Shown piece after piece: positions 1 to 9,455 of a stretch of 64,000 nt of DNA. The position numbers and the translations under genes were made by a program. The notes under the pieces are model-generated. The model saw only the letters and a program-made list of their open reading frames with translations, did not search any database and had not been told where the DNA came from. Source of the DNA: Mucilaginibacter sp. dw_454 (GTDB lineage Bacteria; Bacteroidota; Bacteroidia; Sphingobacteriales; Sphingobacteriaceae); the NCBI RefSeq assembly GCF_018449775.1, contig NZ_JAAVVB010000001.1, positions 1,302,001 through 1,366,000 of the forward strand. The letters run 5' to 3'. The first letter of the stretch is position 1. Each line of letters opens with the position of its first letter.

Positions 1-422
1 CGGCACTGGTATTAATGAGCCGCGAAAAAGCTGATGAGTTAGGTATCAAGCCTCTGGCTAAAATAATCAGTTATGCCGATGCACAACTGGCACCCGAATG
101 GTTTACCACAGCCCCATCAAAAGCTATTCCGCTGGCGCTACATCGCGCGGGACTGTCAGGCAGCGATATTGATTTTTATGAGATCAATGAAGCTTTTTCG
201 GTAGTGTCTATAGCCAATAATCGTGAGTTAAAGTTAGCTCCTGCAAAAGTAAATGTTAACGGCGGCGCAGTCTCTTTGGGGCATCCGCTTGGAGCGTCTG
301 GTGCTCGAATTGTGGTTACCTTACTGAGTGTACTCGATCAAAACAAAGGTAAATACGGCGCTGCCGGCATCTGTAACGGAGGCGGCGGGGCAAGTGCAAT
401 TGTTATCGAAAATTTACGTTAA
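1..422 (+). CDS. Acetyl-CoA acetyltransferase (thiolase), C-terminal part
   Basis: The reading frame is open from base 3 and the gene begins before the window. About 139 C-terminal residues are present; full thiolases have about 390. Visible family signatures are NEAF (the usual active-site region of the second half), NGGAVSLGHPLGASGAR, which carries the catalytic His, and the C-terminal GICNGGGGASA, which carries the second catalytic Cys. Thiolases condense or cleave acetyl-CoA/acetoacetyl-CoA in the cytoplasm, in beta-oxidation or ketogenesis; which direction is used here cannot be told. The catalytic residues in this half are intact, so it looks functional. A 45 bp gap separates it from the next gene on the same strand. 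Confidence 0.93.
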   Translation, partial: ALVLMSREKADELGIKPLAKIISYADAQLAPEWFTTAPSKAIPLALHRAGLSGSDIDFYEINEAFSVVSIANNRELKLAPAKVNVNGGAVSLGHPLGASGARIVVTLLSVLDQNKGKYGAAGICNGGGGASAIVIENLR

Positions 423-467
423 AGGATAAAATCGCATATATTTACGGCACCTGGTATTAATATTTTG

Positions 468-1388
468 ATGGTGATAAGAAGATCGATCCTCGCATTTTTT
501 CTGATAGCCTTGGCTACCAGGGTCTTTGCACAACAGATAGACGCAGAAGGCATAAAACAACTCAGTTTTTACCAGGATAGCTTAAAACATTTAGGGAACA
601 CTTTTATTAATGACGGTAATGACCTCGCCCGAAAAAACGCCAATTACCAGTTTATCAAAACGTTGGTTACCGCGCTTAAGGTTCCTCACTCATTTGATTT
701 TCCTTTTGATTCTGTTAAGACCATAACCCTCACCAAATCGCCCGACGATAAATTCAGATTTTTTAGTTGGCATGTCGCTAACGACGATGGCAGCTATCGT
801 TTTTATGGTGCCATACAAATGAAAACATCCGGCCCACTAAAGCTATATGGTCTGGAAGATTATACGCCGCTAATCAAAAATGCAGAAGATACCGTGAGCG
901 ATGTTCATACCTGGTTTGGCGCACAATACTATACTATTATCCCGGTGAGTGCCCCTCGCCCATATTACGTGATGCTGGGCTGGAAAGGCAATAACGATAA
1001 ATCGACCAAAAAAGTAATAGAGGTGCTTTCATTCCAGAATGATAAACCTGTATTTGGCATGCCGGTATTTAATGGCAATGGCAAAAAACGTAAGCGTGTG
1101 GTATTTCAATACGCAAGACAAACGTCTATGCTGCTAAGGTATATTCCGTCTCAACACTTAATTGTTTTTGATAACCTGGTTGCGCCTGATAAAAAATCTA
1201 AAGATAAACCAGAAACATATGGCCCCGATTTGAGCTACAACGGCTATAAATTAAAAGAGGGCGAATGGGTGTACCAGGATAATCTGGATATGCGTAACGT
1301 ACCTAACGAGCAGGACGAAACCTACGTAGACCCTAAACTAACCCAAAGACCTAAAACTACACAACCCATTAAAAAGAAGGTGCAGTAA
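468..1388 (+). CDS. Exported protein of unknown function
   Basis: 306 residues. The N-terminus is a clear Sec signal peptide (positive RRS, hydrophobic LAFFLIALATRV, cleavage after VFA/QQ), so the product is periplasmic or outer-membrane associated. No lipobox Cys is present. I do not recognise a named domain; the body is rich in aromatic residues and beta-forming stretches, and the C-terminus is basic and Pro/Thr/Lys-rich. The ATG at 468 is preferred to the in-frame TTG three bases upstream. It lies between the thiolase and a peptide transporter on the same strand, with gaps of 45 and 80 bp; a shared transcript with the thiolase is possible. Function is left open. Confidence 0.75.
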   Translation: MVIRRSILAFFLIALATRVFAQQIDAEGIKQLSFYQDSLKHLGNTFINDGNDLARKNANYQFIKTLVTALKVPHSFDFPFDSVKTITLTKSPDDKFRFFSWHVANDDGSYRFYGAIQMKTSGPLKLYGLEDYTPLIKNAEDTVSDVHTWFGAQYYTIIPVSAPRPYYVMLGWKGNNDKSTKKVIEVLSFQNDKPVFGMPVFNGNGKKRKRVVFQYARQTSMLLRYIPSQHLIVFDNLVAPDKKSKDKPETYGPDLSYNGYKLKEGEWVYQDNLDMRNVPNEQDETYVDPKLTQRPKTTQPIKKKVQ

Positions 1389-1468
1389 TCTGCAAAATCA
1401 ATAATACTTCTGCCTATAATTTTTATTTAATAGAATAATAGTATTTTAGACCAAATTAAACTGATCTT

Positions 1469-2962
1469 ATGTCTGAAACAACATTAACAGCTGCTGCTGT
1501 TACTACGGAAGCGAAATATCCGCGAAGTATTCCGTATATCATTGGAAATGAGGCCGCAGAGCGCTTTAGCTTTTACGGCATGCGTTCTATCCTTGCCACA
1601 TTTTTAGTTGCCCAATTTTTCAATCCAACGCTTAATCCGGCGCTGCAAACTGTAGCCGAAGCAAAAGCTAACCAAAGCACGCACTTTTTCGTAACGCTGG
1701 CCTATACGCTGCCATTTATTGGTGGTTTAGTGGCCGACTGGTTTACCGGGAAATATCGTATTATCCTTTACATTTCTATAGTATATTGTATCGGCCACCT
1801 TTGCCTGGCACTCTTTGATAAAAACCTGAATGGTTTTATCATGGGCCTGATTTTGATTGCTATTGGTGCCGGTGGTATTAAGTCTTGCGTATCAGCTAAC
1901 GTTGGCGATCAGTTTGATAAATCAAATCAGGTTTTACTATCAAAAGTGTACGGCTGGTTTTATTTTAGCATTAATGCCGGTTCAGTAATCTCTACTGTAT
2001 TAATCCCATGGGTTTACGAGGTTTGGGGTCCAAAATGGGCATTCGGTATTCCGGGCTTGTTAATGGCTTTAGCTACTATTATTTTCTTTTTAGGTCGCAA
2101 AAAATACGTACGCGTTCCACCGGGAGGTGTCAATAAAAATAACTTTGTTTTTATTTCGGTGTATGCGCTATTTAATCAAAGTAAAAAACAAAAAGGCCAA
2201 TCATGGTTAGATGCAGCTAAAGGCGAGTATAACTCAGAAAAAGTTGAAGGTGTAAAAGCTGTTTACCGTGTAATGGCAGTATTTATTTTCGCGCCGATAT
2301 TTTGGGCCATGTGGGATCAGAACTTATCTGAGTGGGTTTTACAGGCCGAAAAGTTAGACAGGCATATCAACTTAGGCTTTACCAGCTTTACTGTATTGGC
2401 AGGCCAGGTTCAAACAGCTAATCCTATCTTCCTTTTATCGTTTATCCCACTGTTTACTTATTTCATCTATCCTTTTTTAGATAGAATCGGCATTAAAACA
2501 ACACCGTTACGCCGTTTAGGTGCTGGTTTAGCTTTAACTGCTTTGTCATTTGTAATCATCGCCTTTGTACAACAGGGTGTTGATGCTGGTCAACACCCAT
2601 CTGTATGGTGGCAGATTTTCGCTTACGTAGTACTGTCGGCAGCCGAGGTGTTGGTTTCTATCACCGGTTTGGAATATGCTTATACCCAGGCGCCAAAATC
2701 AATGAAAGGCACAATGAGTGCCATCTGGTTATTAACAGTAGCTGCCGGTAATCTATTTGATGCATTGATAAACGGTAACATTGCTTCAGGCGGATTTTTC
2801 GCCCAGTTCCATGGAGCCAGCTATTATTGGTTATTTGTTGGGATTTGCACGGCATTTTTAGTTATCTATTTATTTATAGCTCCGCGTTTAAAAGAGCGTA
2901 GCTATATTGAACACCCGGAAGCCGAAGTAGACGAAGTTATTGCGCAGACTAATAACCTGTAA
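1469..2962 (+). CDS. POT/PTR family proton-coupled oligopeptide transporter
   Basis: 497 residues with about 12-14 hydrophobic segments. The first helix has the family motif, here NEAAERFSFYG at residues 27-37 (consensus ExxERFxYY, with Phe replacing the first Tyr). The next conserved stretch, FIGGLVADWFTGKYR, matches the PTR2 signature around helix 2-3, and GAGGIKSCVSANVGDQF matches the segment before helix 5. Family members import di- and tripeptides across the inner membrane with protons. A long acidic, helical C-terminal tail follows the last segment. The start is ATG at 1469; a terminator hairpin follows at 2991. The gene appears to be its own unit. Confidence 0.93.
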   Translation: MSETTLTAAAVTTEAKYPRSIPYIIGNEAAERFSFYGMRSILATFLVAQFFNPTLNPALQTVAEAKANQSTHFFVTLAYTLPFIGGLVADWFTGKYRIILYISIVYCIGHLCLALFDKNLNGFIMGLILIAIGAGGIKSCVSANVGDQFDKSNQVLLSKVYGWFYFSINAGSVISTVLIPWVYEVWGPKWAFGIPGLLMALATIIFFLGRKKYVRVPPGGVNKNNFVFISVYALFNQSKKQKGQSWLDAAKGEYNSEKVEGVKAVYRVMAVFIFAPIFWAMWDQNLSEWVLQAEKLDRHINLGFTSFTVLAGQVQTANPIFLLSFIPLFTYFIYPFLDRIGIKTTPLRRLGAGLALTALSFVIIAFVQQGVDAGQHPSVWWQIFAYVVLSAAEVLVSITGLEYAYTQAPKSMKGTMSAIWLLTVAAGNLFDALINGNIASGGFFAQFHGASYYWLFVGICTAFLVIYLFIAPRLKERSYIEHPEAEVDEVIAQTNNL

Positions 2963-2990
2963 CACAAAAATATTTAACATGCTTTACAGA

Positions 2991-3028
2991 AGAGCGGGTA
3001 ATTAATTTAATATTGCCTGCTCTTTTTT
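2991..3028 (+). terminator. Rho-independent terminator after the POT transporter
   Basis: Stem AGAGCGGGTA (2991-3000) pairs, with G-U wobbles, to TGCCTGCTCT (about 3013-3022) across an AT-rich loop and is followed by a T run. It sits 29 bp after the transporter stop codon. Confidence 0.75.
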
Positions 3029-3084
3029 GTGTCAGATAATCTATTTTAGCAGACTATTTAAATAAGAAAAACACATTTTTATAC

Positions 3085-3816
3085 GTGCCCGATAGCATAG
3101 TCATCATACCTACCTATAACGAAAAGGAAAACATTGAGCGAATGATTCGCAAAGTATTTTCTTTACCGTTTGATTTTCATGTACTTATTATTGACGATGG
3201 CTCGCCCGATGGGACCCAGCTTATTGTTAAAAGTTTGCAAAACACCTATCCCGACAATCTTTTTTTAGTTGAACGCGAAGGTAAACAAGGACTTGGCACG
3301 GCCTATATCCATGGTTTTGGCTGGGCAATTGAGCACAACTATGATTATATTTTTGAGATGGATGCTGATTTTTCGCATAACCCGGAAGATCTGATCCGTC
3401 TGCGTGAAGCTTGTATTCAAGGCGCCGATGTTGCCGTTGGTTCACGCTATATTAAAGGCGTAAACGTGGTTAACTGGCCAATGAGCCGTGTGCTGATGAG
3501 CTACTTCGCGTCAGTATACGTACGTTTTATCACCGGTGTAAACATACAGGACTTTACAGCAGGCTTTATGTGTTACAAGCGTAAGGTTCTGGAGACCATT
3601 GAGTTAAACAAGGTTAAGTTTGTAGGGTATGCCTTTCAGATAGAAATGAAATATACTGCGGTAAAACATGGGTTCCAGGTTACCGAGGTGCCTATCATAT
3701 TTACTGACCGAACGGCAGGAACATCCAAAATGTCGAAAGGCATTTTTAAAGAAGCTATCCTTGGCGTGTTGACTATGCGCTTTAACGCGATGTTCAGAAA
3801 ATATCCCGAGGGATGA
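3085..3816 (+). CDS. Polyprenol-phosphate mannosyltransferase-like family 2 glycosyltransferase
   Basis: 243 residues, starting with GTG. The N-terminus IVIIPTYNEKENI is the GT-A nucleotide-sugar binding strand; DDGSPDGT and MDADFSHNPED (the DxD-type metal site) follow, then GSRYIKG and FTAGFMCYKR. This order is that of dolichyl-/polyprenyl-phosphate mannose synthases (DPM1 type), which move mannose from GDP-mannose to a lipid phosphate at the inner face of the cytoplasmic membrane. There is no C-terminal membrane anchor, as in the soluble DPM1 class. The donor sugar cannot be fixed from sequence. It is followed 75 bp later by ruvB on the same strand. Confidence 0.88.
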   Translation: MPDSIVIIPTYNEKENIERMIRKVFSLPFDFHVLIIDDGSPDGTQLIVKSLQNTYPDNLFLVEREGKQGLGTAYIHGFGWAIEHNYDYIFEMDADFSHNPEDLIRLREACIQGADVAVGSRYIKGVNVVNWPMSRVLMSYFASVYVRFITGVNIQDFTAGFMCYKRKVLETIELNKVKFVGYAFQIEMKYTAVKHGFQVTEVPIIFTDRTAGTSKMSKGIFKEAILGVLTMRFNAMFRKYPEG

Positions 3817-3891
3817 TTAGTTAGCCGTTTCGCAATAACTAATCTCTAACTACCAACATCCAATCTCCGTAAAATTTCTAATTTTACACTA

Positions 3892-4914
3892 ATGAATGAA
3901 AATCTTGATCCTGACGGTGAACGCCTGTCGCCAGCCGAGCGTGATATTGAGAAAGTATTACGCCCGCAGGCTTTTGAAGACTTTACCGGCCAGTTTAAAA
4001 TACTAGAGAACTTAAGAATATTTGTACAGGCCGCCCGCCAACGCGGCGAAGCGCTTGATCACGTTTTGCTACACGGCCCTCCAGGCCTGGGTAAGACTAC
4101 CTTATCGCATATCATTGCTAATGAGATGGGCGTTGGAATTAAGATAACCTCAGGCCCGGTACTGGATAAACCAGGCGATTTGGCCGGTTTACTAACTAAC
4201 CTGGAAACGGGCGATATTTTATTCATCGACGAGATCCATCGCTTAAGTCCGCTGGTTGAAGAATACTTGTATTCTGCTATGGAGGATTTCAAGATCGACA
4301 TCATGCTGGAAAGCGGGCCTAATGCACGCTCGGTACAGATCTCGCTTAATCCATTCACCTTAGTTGGCGCTACTACCCGCTCAGGGTTGTTAACGGCACC
4401 ATTACGTGCCCGTTTTGGTATCAACTCACGTCTGGAGTACTATGATGCAAAATTGTTAACCACGATTGTACTCAGATCAGCATCTATATTAAAAACGCCG
4501 ATAAGTGATGAAGGCGCTTATGAAATTGCACGCCGTAGCCGTGGCACGCCGCGTATAGCCAATGCATTGTTGCGCCGTACCCGCGATTTTGCCCAAATAA
4601 AAGGCGATGGCAATATTGATACGGCTATAGCAAAATACGCACTAAATGCCTTAAATGTTGATGAGCACGGTTTGGACGAAATGGATAATAAAATCCTCAC
4701 CACCATTATTGATAAATTTAAAGGCGGCCCGGTTGGTTTGAAAACTATTGCCACCGCTGTTGGCGAGGATGAAGGCACCATAGAAGAGGTTTATGAACCA
4801 TTTTTGATACAGGAAGGGTTCCTGATGAGAACTGCCCGTGGACGCGAAGCCACCGAAAGCGCTTACAAGCATTTAGGCAAAATAAAACTAGGGGGAAATC
4901 CTTCCTTATTTTAA
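3892..4914 (+). CDS. ruvB: Holliday junction branch migration ATPase RuvB
   Basis: 340 residues, the usual full length. AAA+ Walker [11 protein letters not shown] at residues 61-70, Walker [11 protein letters not shown] near 109-118, sensor I/arginine region [17 protein letters not shown] near 159-175, and the C-terminal winged helix with GGPVGLKT and TARGREAT. RuvB forms hexameric rings that drive branch migration of Holliday junctions with RuvA, before RuvC cleavage. ruvA and ruvC are not adjacent, which is common in Bacteroidota. Start ATG at 3892 gives the typical N-terminus ending in [11 protein letters not shown]. Confidence 0.98.
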   Translation: MNENLDPDGERLSPAERDIEKVLRPQAFEDFTGQFKILENLRIFVQAARQRGEALDHVLLHGPPGLGKTTLSHIIANEMGVGIKITSGPVLDKPGDLAGLLTNLETGDILFIDEIHRLSPLVEEYLYSAMEDFKIDIMLESGPNARSVQISLNPFTLVGATTRSGLLTAPLRARFGINSRLEYYDAKLLTTIVLRSASILKTPISDEGAYEIARRSRGTPRIANALLRRTRDFAQIKGDGNIDTAIAKYALNALNVDEHGLDEMDNKILTTIIDKFKGGPVGLKTIATAVGEDEGTIEEVYEPFLIQEGFLMRTARGREATESAYKHLGKIKLGGNPSLF

Positions 4915-5005
4915 GTTTTTATTGCTACTATTGCCATCACAATTAATCTGTTAACACTCAAATTACAAATAATAAACACCATAGTTTAAACTATTAAACC
5001 AAATT

Positions 5006-7324
5006 ATGAAACGTATATTTCTTTTAGCTTTAGTATTGGTTTGCGGTCACGCTTTTGCCCAACAGGTTGGTACTGTAACCAACCCGGTTGATTGGGTTAA
5101 CCCGCTGATGGGTACCGATTCAAGGCCCGACCTTTCAAACGGCAACACTTACCCTTGTACTGCGTTGCCATGGGGCATGAACTTCTGGAGTCCGCAAACC
5201 GGCCCTAACGGCGATGGCTGGGCTTATACTTACGATGCTCACAAAATTCAAGGGTTCAAACAAACGCACCAGCCTTCACCATGGATGAATGATTATGGTA
5301 TGTTCTCTATCATGCCGGTAACCAAACACCTGGTTGTTGGTCAAAATGAGCGCGCCAGCTGGTTCTCTCACAAAGCGGAGATTTCAAAACCATACTATTA
5401 CAGCGTTTATTTAGCTGATCATGATGTAACTACCGAGGTTGCTCCTACCGAGCGTGCTGCACAGTTTAAAATTACTTTCCCTAAATGCGACAGCTCCTTT
5501 GTTGTGGTTGATGCTTTCAACAATGGTTCTTATATCAAAATTATCCCTGAAGAAAACAAAATCGTGGGTTATTCAACTCAAAACTCTAGTAATGATTTGA
5601 AAAACTTTAAAAATTACTTTGTTATCTACATTGATAAACCATTCACGCTGTCACGCACCTACAGCGGGACTGAGGGCGAACGTAAAGGCAGAAACCGTGA
5701 GGAAATCACTACTTTACAACCAGGCTTGGAAGTCAATGTTAAGCATGCTTTAGCTGCTATAGGTTTCGCAACCAAAAGAGGTGAGGTTGTTCATTTAAAA
5801 GTTGCTTCATCTTTCATCAGCTTAGAACAAGCCGAAACAAACTTAAAAAGAGAGATAGGTCATGATAGCTTTGAAGAAACCGCTCTAAAAGGCCGTGCCA
5901 TCTGGAACAAAACCTTAAGCAAAATTGCGGTGTCTGGCGGTTCGATAGACCAGGTTCGTACCTTCTACTCATCTCTGTACCGCATGTTGTTCTTCCCGAA
6001 TAAAATGTACGAGATTGATGCATCAAACAAAATAGTTCACTGGAGCGCGCAAAACGGCGAAGTAATGCCAGGGTATAAATTTGCCGGTACCGGTTTTTGG
6101 GATACTTTCAGAGCTTTATATCCATTCCTGAACCTGGTTTACCCTTCAATTGACCAGCAAATGCAGGCTGGTTTAGTAAACGATTACAAAGAAGGCGGCT
6201 GGTTGCCCGAGTGGTCAAGCCCGGGTTATTCTGATTGTATGATTGGTAATAACTCTGCTTCTATCGTTGCTGATGCTTACCTGAAAGGTTTGCGTGGTTA
6301 CGATATCAACACCCTTTGGGAAGCCGTTAAACATGGTGCAAACAACGAAGGCCCGAACGCCACCGGTCGTCGCGGTGTTGAGTACTATAATACTTTAGGT
6401 TATGTACCTTATGATGTTAAAATCAACGAAAACGCTGCCCGTACTTTAGAGTACGCTTATGATGACTTTGCCATTTACAAATTAGGTAAAGCTTTAGGCA
6501 AACCAGCTTCAGAGATTGATATCTACAAAAAAAGAAGCCAAAACTTCCGTAACGTTTATAACAAGGATATTGGTTTAATGCAAGGCAGAAACAAAGACGG
6601 ATCATGGGTTAAACCGTTCAACCCGTTGAAATGGGGCGATGCCTTTACTGAGGGTAATGCATGGCACTACAGCTGGGCAGCTTTACACGATATCCAGGGT
6701 ATGATTAACCTGGAAGGCGGTCGCAAGCAGTTTGTAACTAAACTGGATTCGATCTTCATCATTCCACCTGTTTTTGATGACAGCTATTATGGCGGTGTTA
6801 TCCATGAAATTCGCGAGATGCAGATCATGAACATGGGCCAGTATGCTCATGGTAACCAACCTATCCAGCATATGCTTTACTTATATGATTGGGCCGGTGA
6901 GCCTTGGAAAACTCAATTCCACGTGCGTGACGCTATGGCTAAATTATACAAAGCTACACCTGATGGCTATTGCGGAGACGAGGACAACGGTCAAACTTCT
7001 GCATGGTACATATTTTCTGCTATGGGCTTCTACTCTGTTTGCCCTACCAGTTCGCAATACGCTTTAGGTACACCGTTGTTTAAAAACATGATTGTAACTC
7101 TAGATAATGGAAAGAAAATTGTGATCAATGCACCTAACAATAGCGATCAAAACATTTATGTACAATCGCTTACTGTTAACGGCAAACCATACGACTTAAA
7201 CTACCTTAATCATGCTGATTTATCAAAAGGCGCCGTTTTAAACTACGTAATGTCTGATAAACCTAACATGCAAAGAGGAACAAAACCTTCAAGCTTCCCT
7301 TATTCAATGTCAAATGAGAAATAG
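5006..7324 (+). CDS. GH92 alpha-mannosidase, exported
   Basis: 772 residues, standard for glycoside hydrolase family 92. Signal peptide at residues 1-18 ending HAFA/QQ. Family hallmarks in order: VDWVNPLMGT, GNTYPCTALPWGMNFWSPQTG, GTGFWDTFRALYPF, EGNAWHYSWA and CGDEDNGQTSAWYIFSAMGFY, the last holding the catalytic acid/base region. GH92 enzymes are calcium-dependent exo-mannosidases acting on alpha-linked mannose of N-glycans, yeast mannan or related polymers. No SusC/SusD pair is visible, so this is not a typical polysaccharide utilisation locus. The stop overlaps the next gene by 11 bp (7314-7324), indicating a translationally coupled operon with the oxidoreductase downstream. Confidence 0.95.
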   Translation: MKRIFLLALVLVCGHAFAQQVGTVTNPVDWVNPLMGTDSRPDLSNGNTYPCTALPWGMNFWSPQTGPNGDGWAYTYDAHKIQGFKQTHQPSPWMNDYGMFSIMPVTKHLVVGQNERASWFSHKAEISKPYYYSVYLADHDVTTEVAPTERAAQFKITFPKCDSSFVVVDAFNNGSYIKIIPEENKIVGYSTQNSSNDLKNFKNYFVIYIDKPFTLSRTYSGTEGERKGRNREEITTLQPGLEVNVKHALAAIGFATKRGEVVHLKVASSFISLEQAETNLKREIGHDSFEETALKGRAIWNKTLSKIAVSGGSIDQVRTFYSSLYRMLFFPNKMYEIDASNKIVHWSAQNGEVMPGYKFAGTGFWDTFRALYPFLNLVYPSIDQQMQAGLVNDYKEGGWLPEWSSPGYSDCMIGNNSASIVADAYLKGLRGYDINTLWEAVKHGANNEGPNATGRRGVEYYNTLGYVPYDVKINENAARTLEYAYDDFAIYKLGKALGKPASEIDIYKKRSQNFRNVYNKDIGLMQGRNKDGSWVKPFNPLKWGDAFTEGNAWHYSWAALHDIQGMINLEGGRKQFVTKLDSIFIIPPVFDDSYYGGVIHEIREMQIMNMGQYAHGNQPIQHMLYLYDWAGEPWKTQFHVRDAMAKLYKATPDGYCGDEDNGQTSAWYIFSAMGFYSVCPTSSQYALGTPLFKNMIVTLDNGKKIVINAPNNSDQNIYVQSLTVNGKPYDLNYLNHADLSKGAVLNYVMSDKPNMQRGTKPSSFPYSMSNEK

Positions 7325-8432
7325 AATTTCAGGCCTTTTAAATAAGGTTGTTTTATTAGGATTATTAGCCACGTTGGCTATAAGTGCCAATGCGCAAGAT
7401 AAACGTTTAAGACTAGGCATCTACGGCTTAAACCACGACCACATCCTGGGCTTTTTCAACTATATGAAAAGCGGCAAAGCTAACGTAGTAGGCGTTTACG
7501 AGCCAAGCCGTGAGCTATGGGAGAAATATAAAAAACGTTATAAACTGCCCGACTCGCTTTACTTCAATGATGTACACAAAATGATCAAAGCAACTAAGCC
7601 TGACGTAATGTTGGGTTATAACGCGGTTGCTAAGCATGTTGATATTGTTGAAGTTTGCGCGCCATTGCATATCCCGGTAATGGTTGAGAAGCCTTTGGCG
7701 GCTACATTAGAACAGGCAAAACGTATTGAGGTTCTGGCTAACAAATACAAAATCAAAGTATTGGTTAATTATGAAACCACCTGGTATCCGTCATTCCAAT
7801 ACATTCATGATATGGTTGGCCAGGATAGCATTGGCAAAATTCGCCGTATGGTTATTCGAGATGGCCACAGCGGACCGAAAGAGATTGGCTGCAGTCCTGA
7901 ATTTTTGGCCTGGTTAACTGACCCGGTTTTAAACGGAGCAGGCGCGCTAAACGATTTTGGTTGCTATGGTGCCGATCTGGCTACGTGGTTAATGCACGGC
8001 CAGCGCCCTATTGCGGTAACGGCCATCGCTAAACATTACAAACCACAGGTTTATCCTAAAGTTGAAGATGATGCTACTATATTAGTTGAATACCCTACTG
8101 CTACTGCTTCTATTGAAGCATCATGGAACTGGGCACTTAACATCAAAGATATGGAAGTATGGGGCGAAACAGGTGTTATCCATGCCTTTAATGGCCAACG
8201 TGTTCAGCTTAGAACCCCTAAAGAGGAAACTAAATTCACTTTAATACACGAGGCTAAACCTATCCCAGCTCCAAACAATGATCCATTGGTTTACCTAACT
8301 GCCGTACTAAGAGGCGAAATCTCTGGCGAAGGAGATCAGGCATCATTGCCGTACAACATGATTGCCATGGAAATACTGGATGCCGCTAAAAGATCTATCC
8401 AGGAGGGCAAGCGCATAGTTTTGCAACCTTAA
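7314..8432 (+). CDS. Gfo/Idh/MocA family oxidoreductase with signal peptide
   Basis: 372 residues. An N-terminal hydrophobic stretch (VVLLGLLATLAISANAQ) looks like a Sec signal peptide, unusual for an NAD(P)-binding enzyme. The Rossmann strand reads RLGIYGLNHDH, so the usual GxGxxG loop is degenerate. The family's EKPLA motif is present (VMVEKPLAAT), as is the C-terminal alpha/beta sheet domain. Relatives oxidise or hydrolyse sugars, some by NAD-cycling glycosidase chemistry. It overlaps the end of the GH92 gene by 11 bp and is followed by a terminator, so both form one transcript. A role in processing released mannosides is inference from context only. Confidence 0.88.
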   Translation: MRNRISGLLNKVVLLGLLATLAISANAQDKRLRLGIYGLNHDHILGFFNYMKSGKANVVGVYEPSRELWEKYKKRYKLPDSLYFNDVHKMIKATKPDVMLGYNAVAKHVDIVEVCAPLHIPVMVEKPLAATLEQAKRIEVLANKYKIKVLVNYETTWYPSFQYIHDMVGQDSIGKIRRMVIRDGHSGPKEIGCSPEFLAWLTDPVLNGAGALNDFGCYGADLATWLMHGQRPIAVTAIAKHYKPQVYPKVEDDATILVEYPTATASIEASWNWALNIKDMEVWGETGVIHAFNGQRVQLRTPKEETKFTLIHEAKPIPAPNNDPLVYLTAVLRGEISGEGDQASLPYNMIAMEILDAAKRSIQEGKRIVLQP

Positions 8433-8447
8433 TAAAAACAAACTATA

Positions 8448-8484
8448 GGCTTACGGGGTTACATCACTTCGTAAGTCTTTTTTA
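8448..8484 (+). terminator. Rho-independent terminator after GH92-oxidoreductase pair
   Basis: Stem GGCTTACGGGGT (8448-8459) pairs with ACTTCGTAAGTC (8466-8477), with G-U pairs, followed by a run of T. It begins 15 bp after the stop of the oxidoreductase. Confidence 0.7.
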
Positions 8485-8505
8485 TTTCATTTAATACCCT
8501 GGCCA

Positions 8506-9288
8506 ATGTTCAAACAAATTATTGCTTTACTATCCTTCTGTTTACTATTTAACCTGGGCGTTAACGCGCAAAACAATGCGGCTATCATGGCGCGCAAGCA
8601 AGTGCCTGTGGTATGTTGGCATCAAATACGCGACTGGCGCCCGAAAGACTCTAAGAACGCTAAAGATTATATCGTTCAAATAGCTGCTTTCAAAGAGCAT
8701 ATCAAAATGTTGGCCGATAGCGGTTATCACACCATCTTGCCAGATCAGTTATATGCCTACCTAACTACAGGCGCAGCTTTGCCAAAAAAGCCAATCATGT
8801 TGACTTTCGATGATACTGATGAAGATCAGTACACCATCGCAGCGCCTGAGTTGAAAAAATATGGTTTTAAAGCAGTTTATTTTGTGATGACCGTATCATT
8901 AGGTCGCCCGCATTATATGACTAAAGAGCAGGTTAAAGCATTGTCTGATGCCGGTAACGTCATTGGTAGCCACACCTGGGATCACCACATGACCAGTAAG
9001 TACAAGCATGACCCAAATCCTAAAAAGGACGATTGGGTAATCCAACTGGATAAGCCAACCAAGAAACTGGAAGAGATCACCGGTAAAAAGATTGACTACT
9101 TTGCTTATCCGTTTGGTATCTGGAATAAATCGGGCTTTCCTGAACTGCACAAACGCGGCTTTAAAATAGCTTTCCAATTAGCTGAGAAACGTGACCCTAA
9201 TGATCCGTTGATGACTATTAGAAGGATTTTAGACAGTGGCTACTGGAGCACAAAAACATTGGCTAAAGCTGTTAGAACCAGTTTTTAA
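8506..9288 (+). CDS. Exported polysaccharide deacetylase (NodB/CE4 fold)
   Basis: 260 residues with a signal peptide (IIALLSFCLLFNLGVNAQ). CE4 motifs: motif 1 TFDDTDED (catalytic Asp and metal-binding Asp), motif 2 SHTWDHH (two metal-binding His), then FAYPFG. The family removes N- or O-acetyl groups from polysaccharides such as peptidoglycan, chitin oligomers or xylan, using a divalent metal. It has its own short spacer after a terminator and a perfect palindromic terminator downstream at 9301. Substrate is not predictable; closeness to the GH92 unit suggests a shared surface-glycan role. Confidence 0.9.
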   Translation: MFKQIIALLSFCLLFNLGVNAQNNAAIMARKQVPVVCWHQIRDWRPKDSKNAKDYIVQIAAFKEHIKMLADSGYHTILPDQLYAYLTTGAALPKKPIMLTFDDTDEDQYTIAAPELKKYGFKAVYFVMTVSLGRPHYMTKEQVKALSDAGNVIGSHTWDHHMTSKYKHDPNPKKDDWVIQLDKPTKKLEEITGKKIDYFAYPFGIWNKSGFPELHKRGFKIAFQLAEKRDPNDPLMTIRRILDSGYWSTKTLAKAVRTSF

Positions 9289-9300
9289 TCTGTTATATGA

Positions 9301-9342
9301 AAAAACAAAAGCCGCTTAGATATCTAAGCGGCTTTTGTTTTT
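9301..9342. terminator. Bidirectional terminator, perfect palindrome
   Basis: The 22 bp core (GCCGCTTAGAT and its complement) at 9311-9332 is perfectly palindromic and flanked by AAAAACAAAA on the left and TTTTGTTTTT on the right, so it can end transcription from either strand. It lies 12 bp after the deacetylase stop. Confidence 0.85.
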
Positions 9343-9438
9343 TGTCATTTTGAGCATAGCGAAGAATCTTATAGAATGACAACCTGACTATGCTCAATTA
9401 TTGCGTGTATAAGATCCTTCGCTATGCGCAGGATGACA
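9343..9438. repeat. Interspersed palindromic repeat, family B copy 1
   Basis: Starts TGTCATTTTGAGCATAGCGA and ends with the inverted counterpart CTTCGCTATGCGCAGGATGACA; AAGAATCTTAT and ATAAGATCCTT form the inner arms. A related copy lies at 21096-21202. It fills the space between the deacetylase terminator and a small convergent gene. I read it as a REP/MITE-like non-coding element. Confidence 0.75.
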
Positions 9439-9455
9439 AATCTGATTTATTCGGA

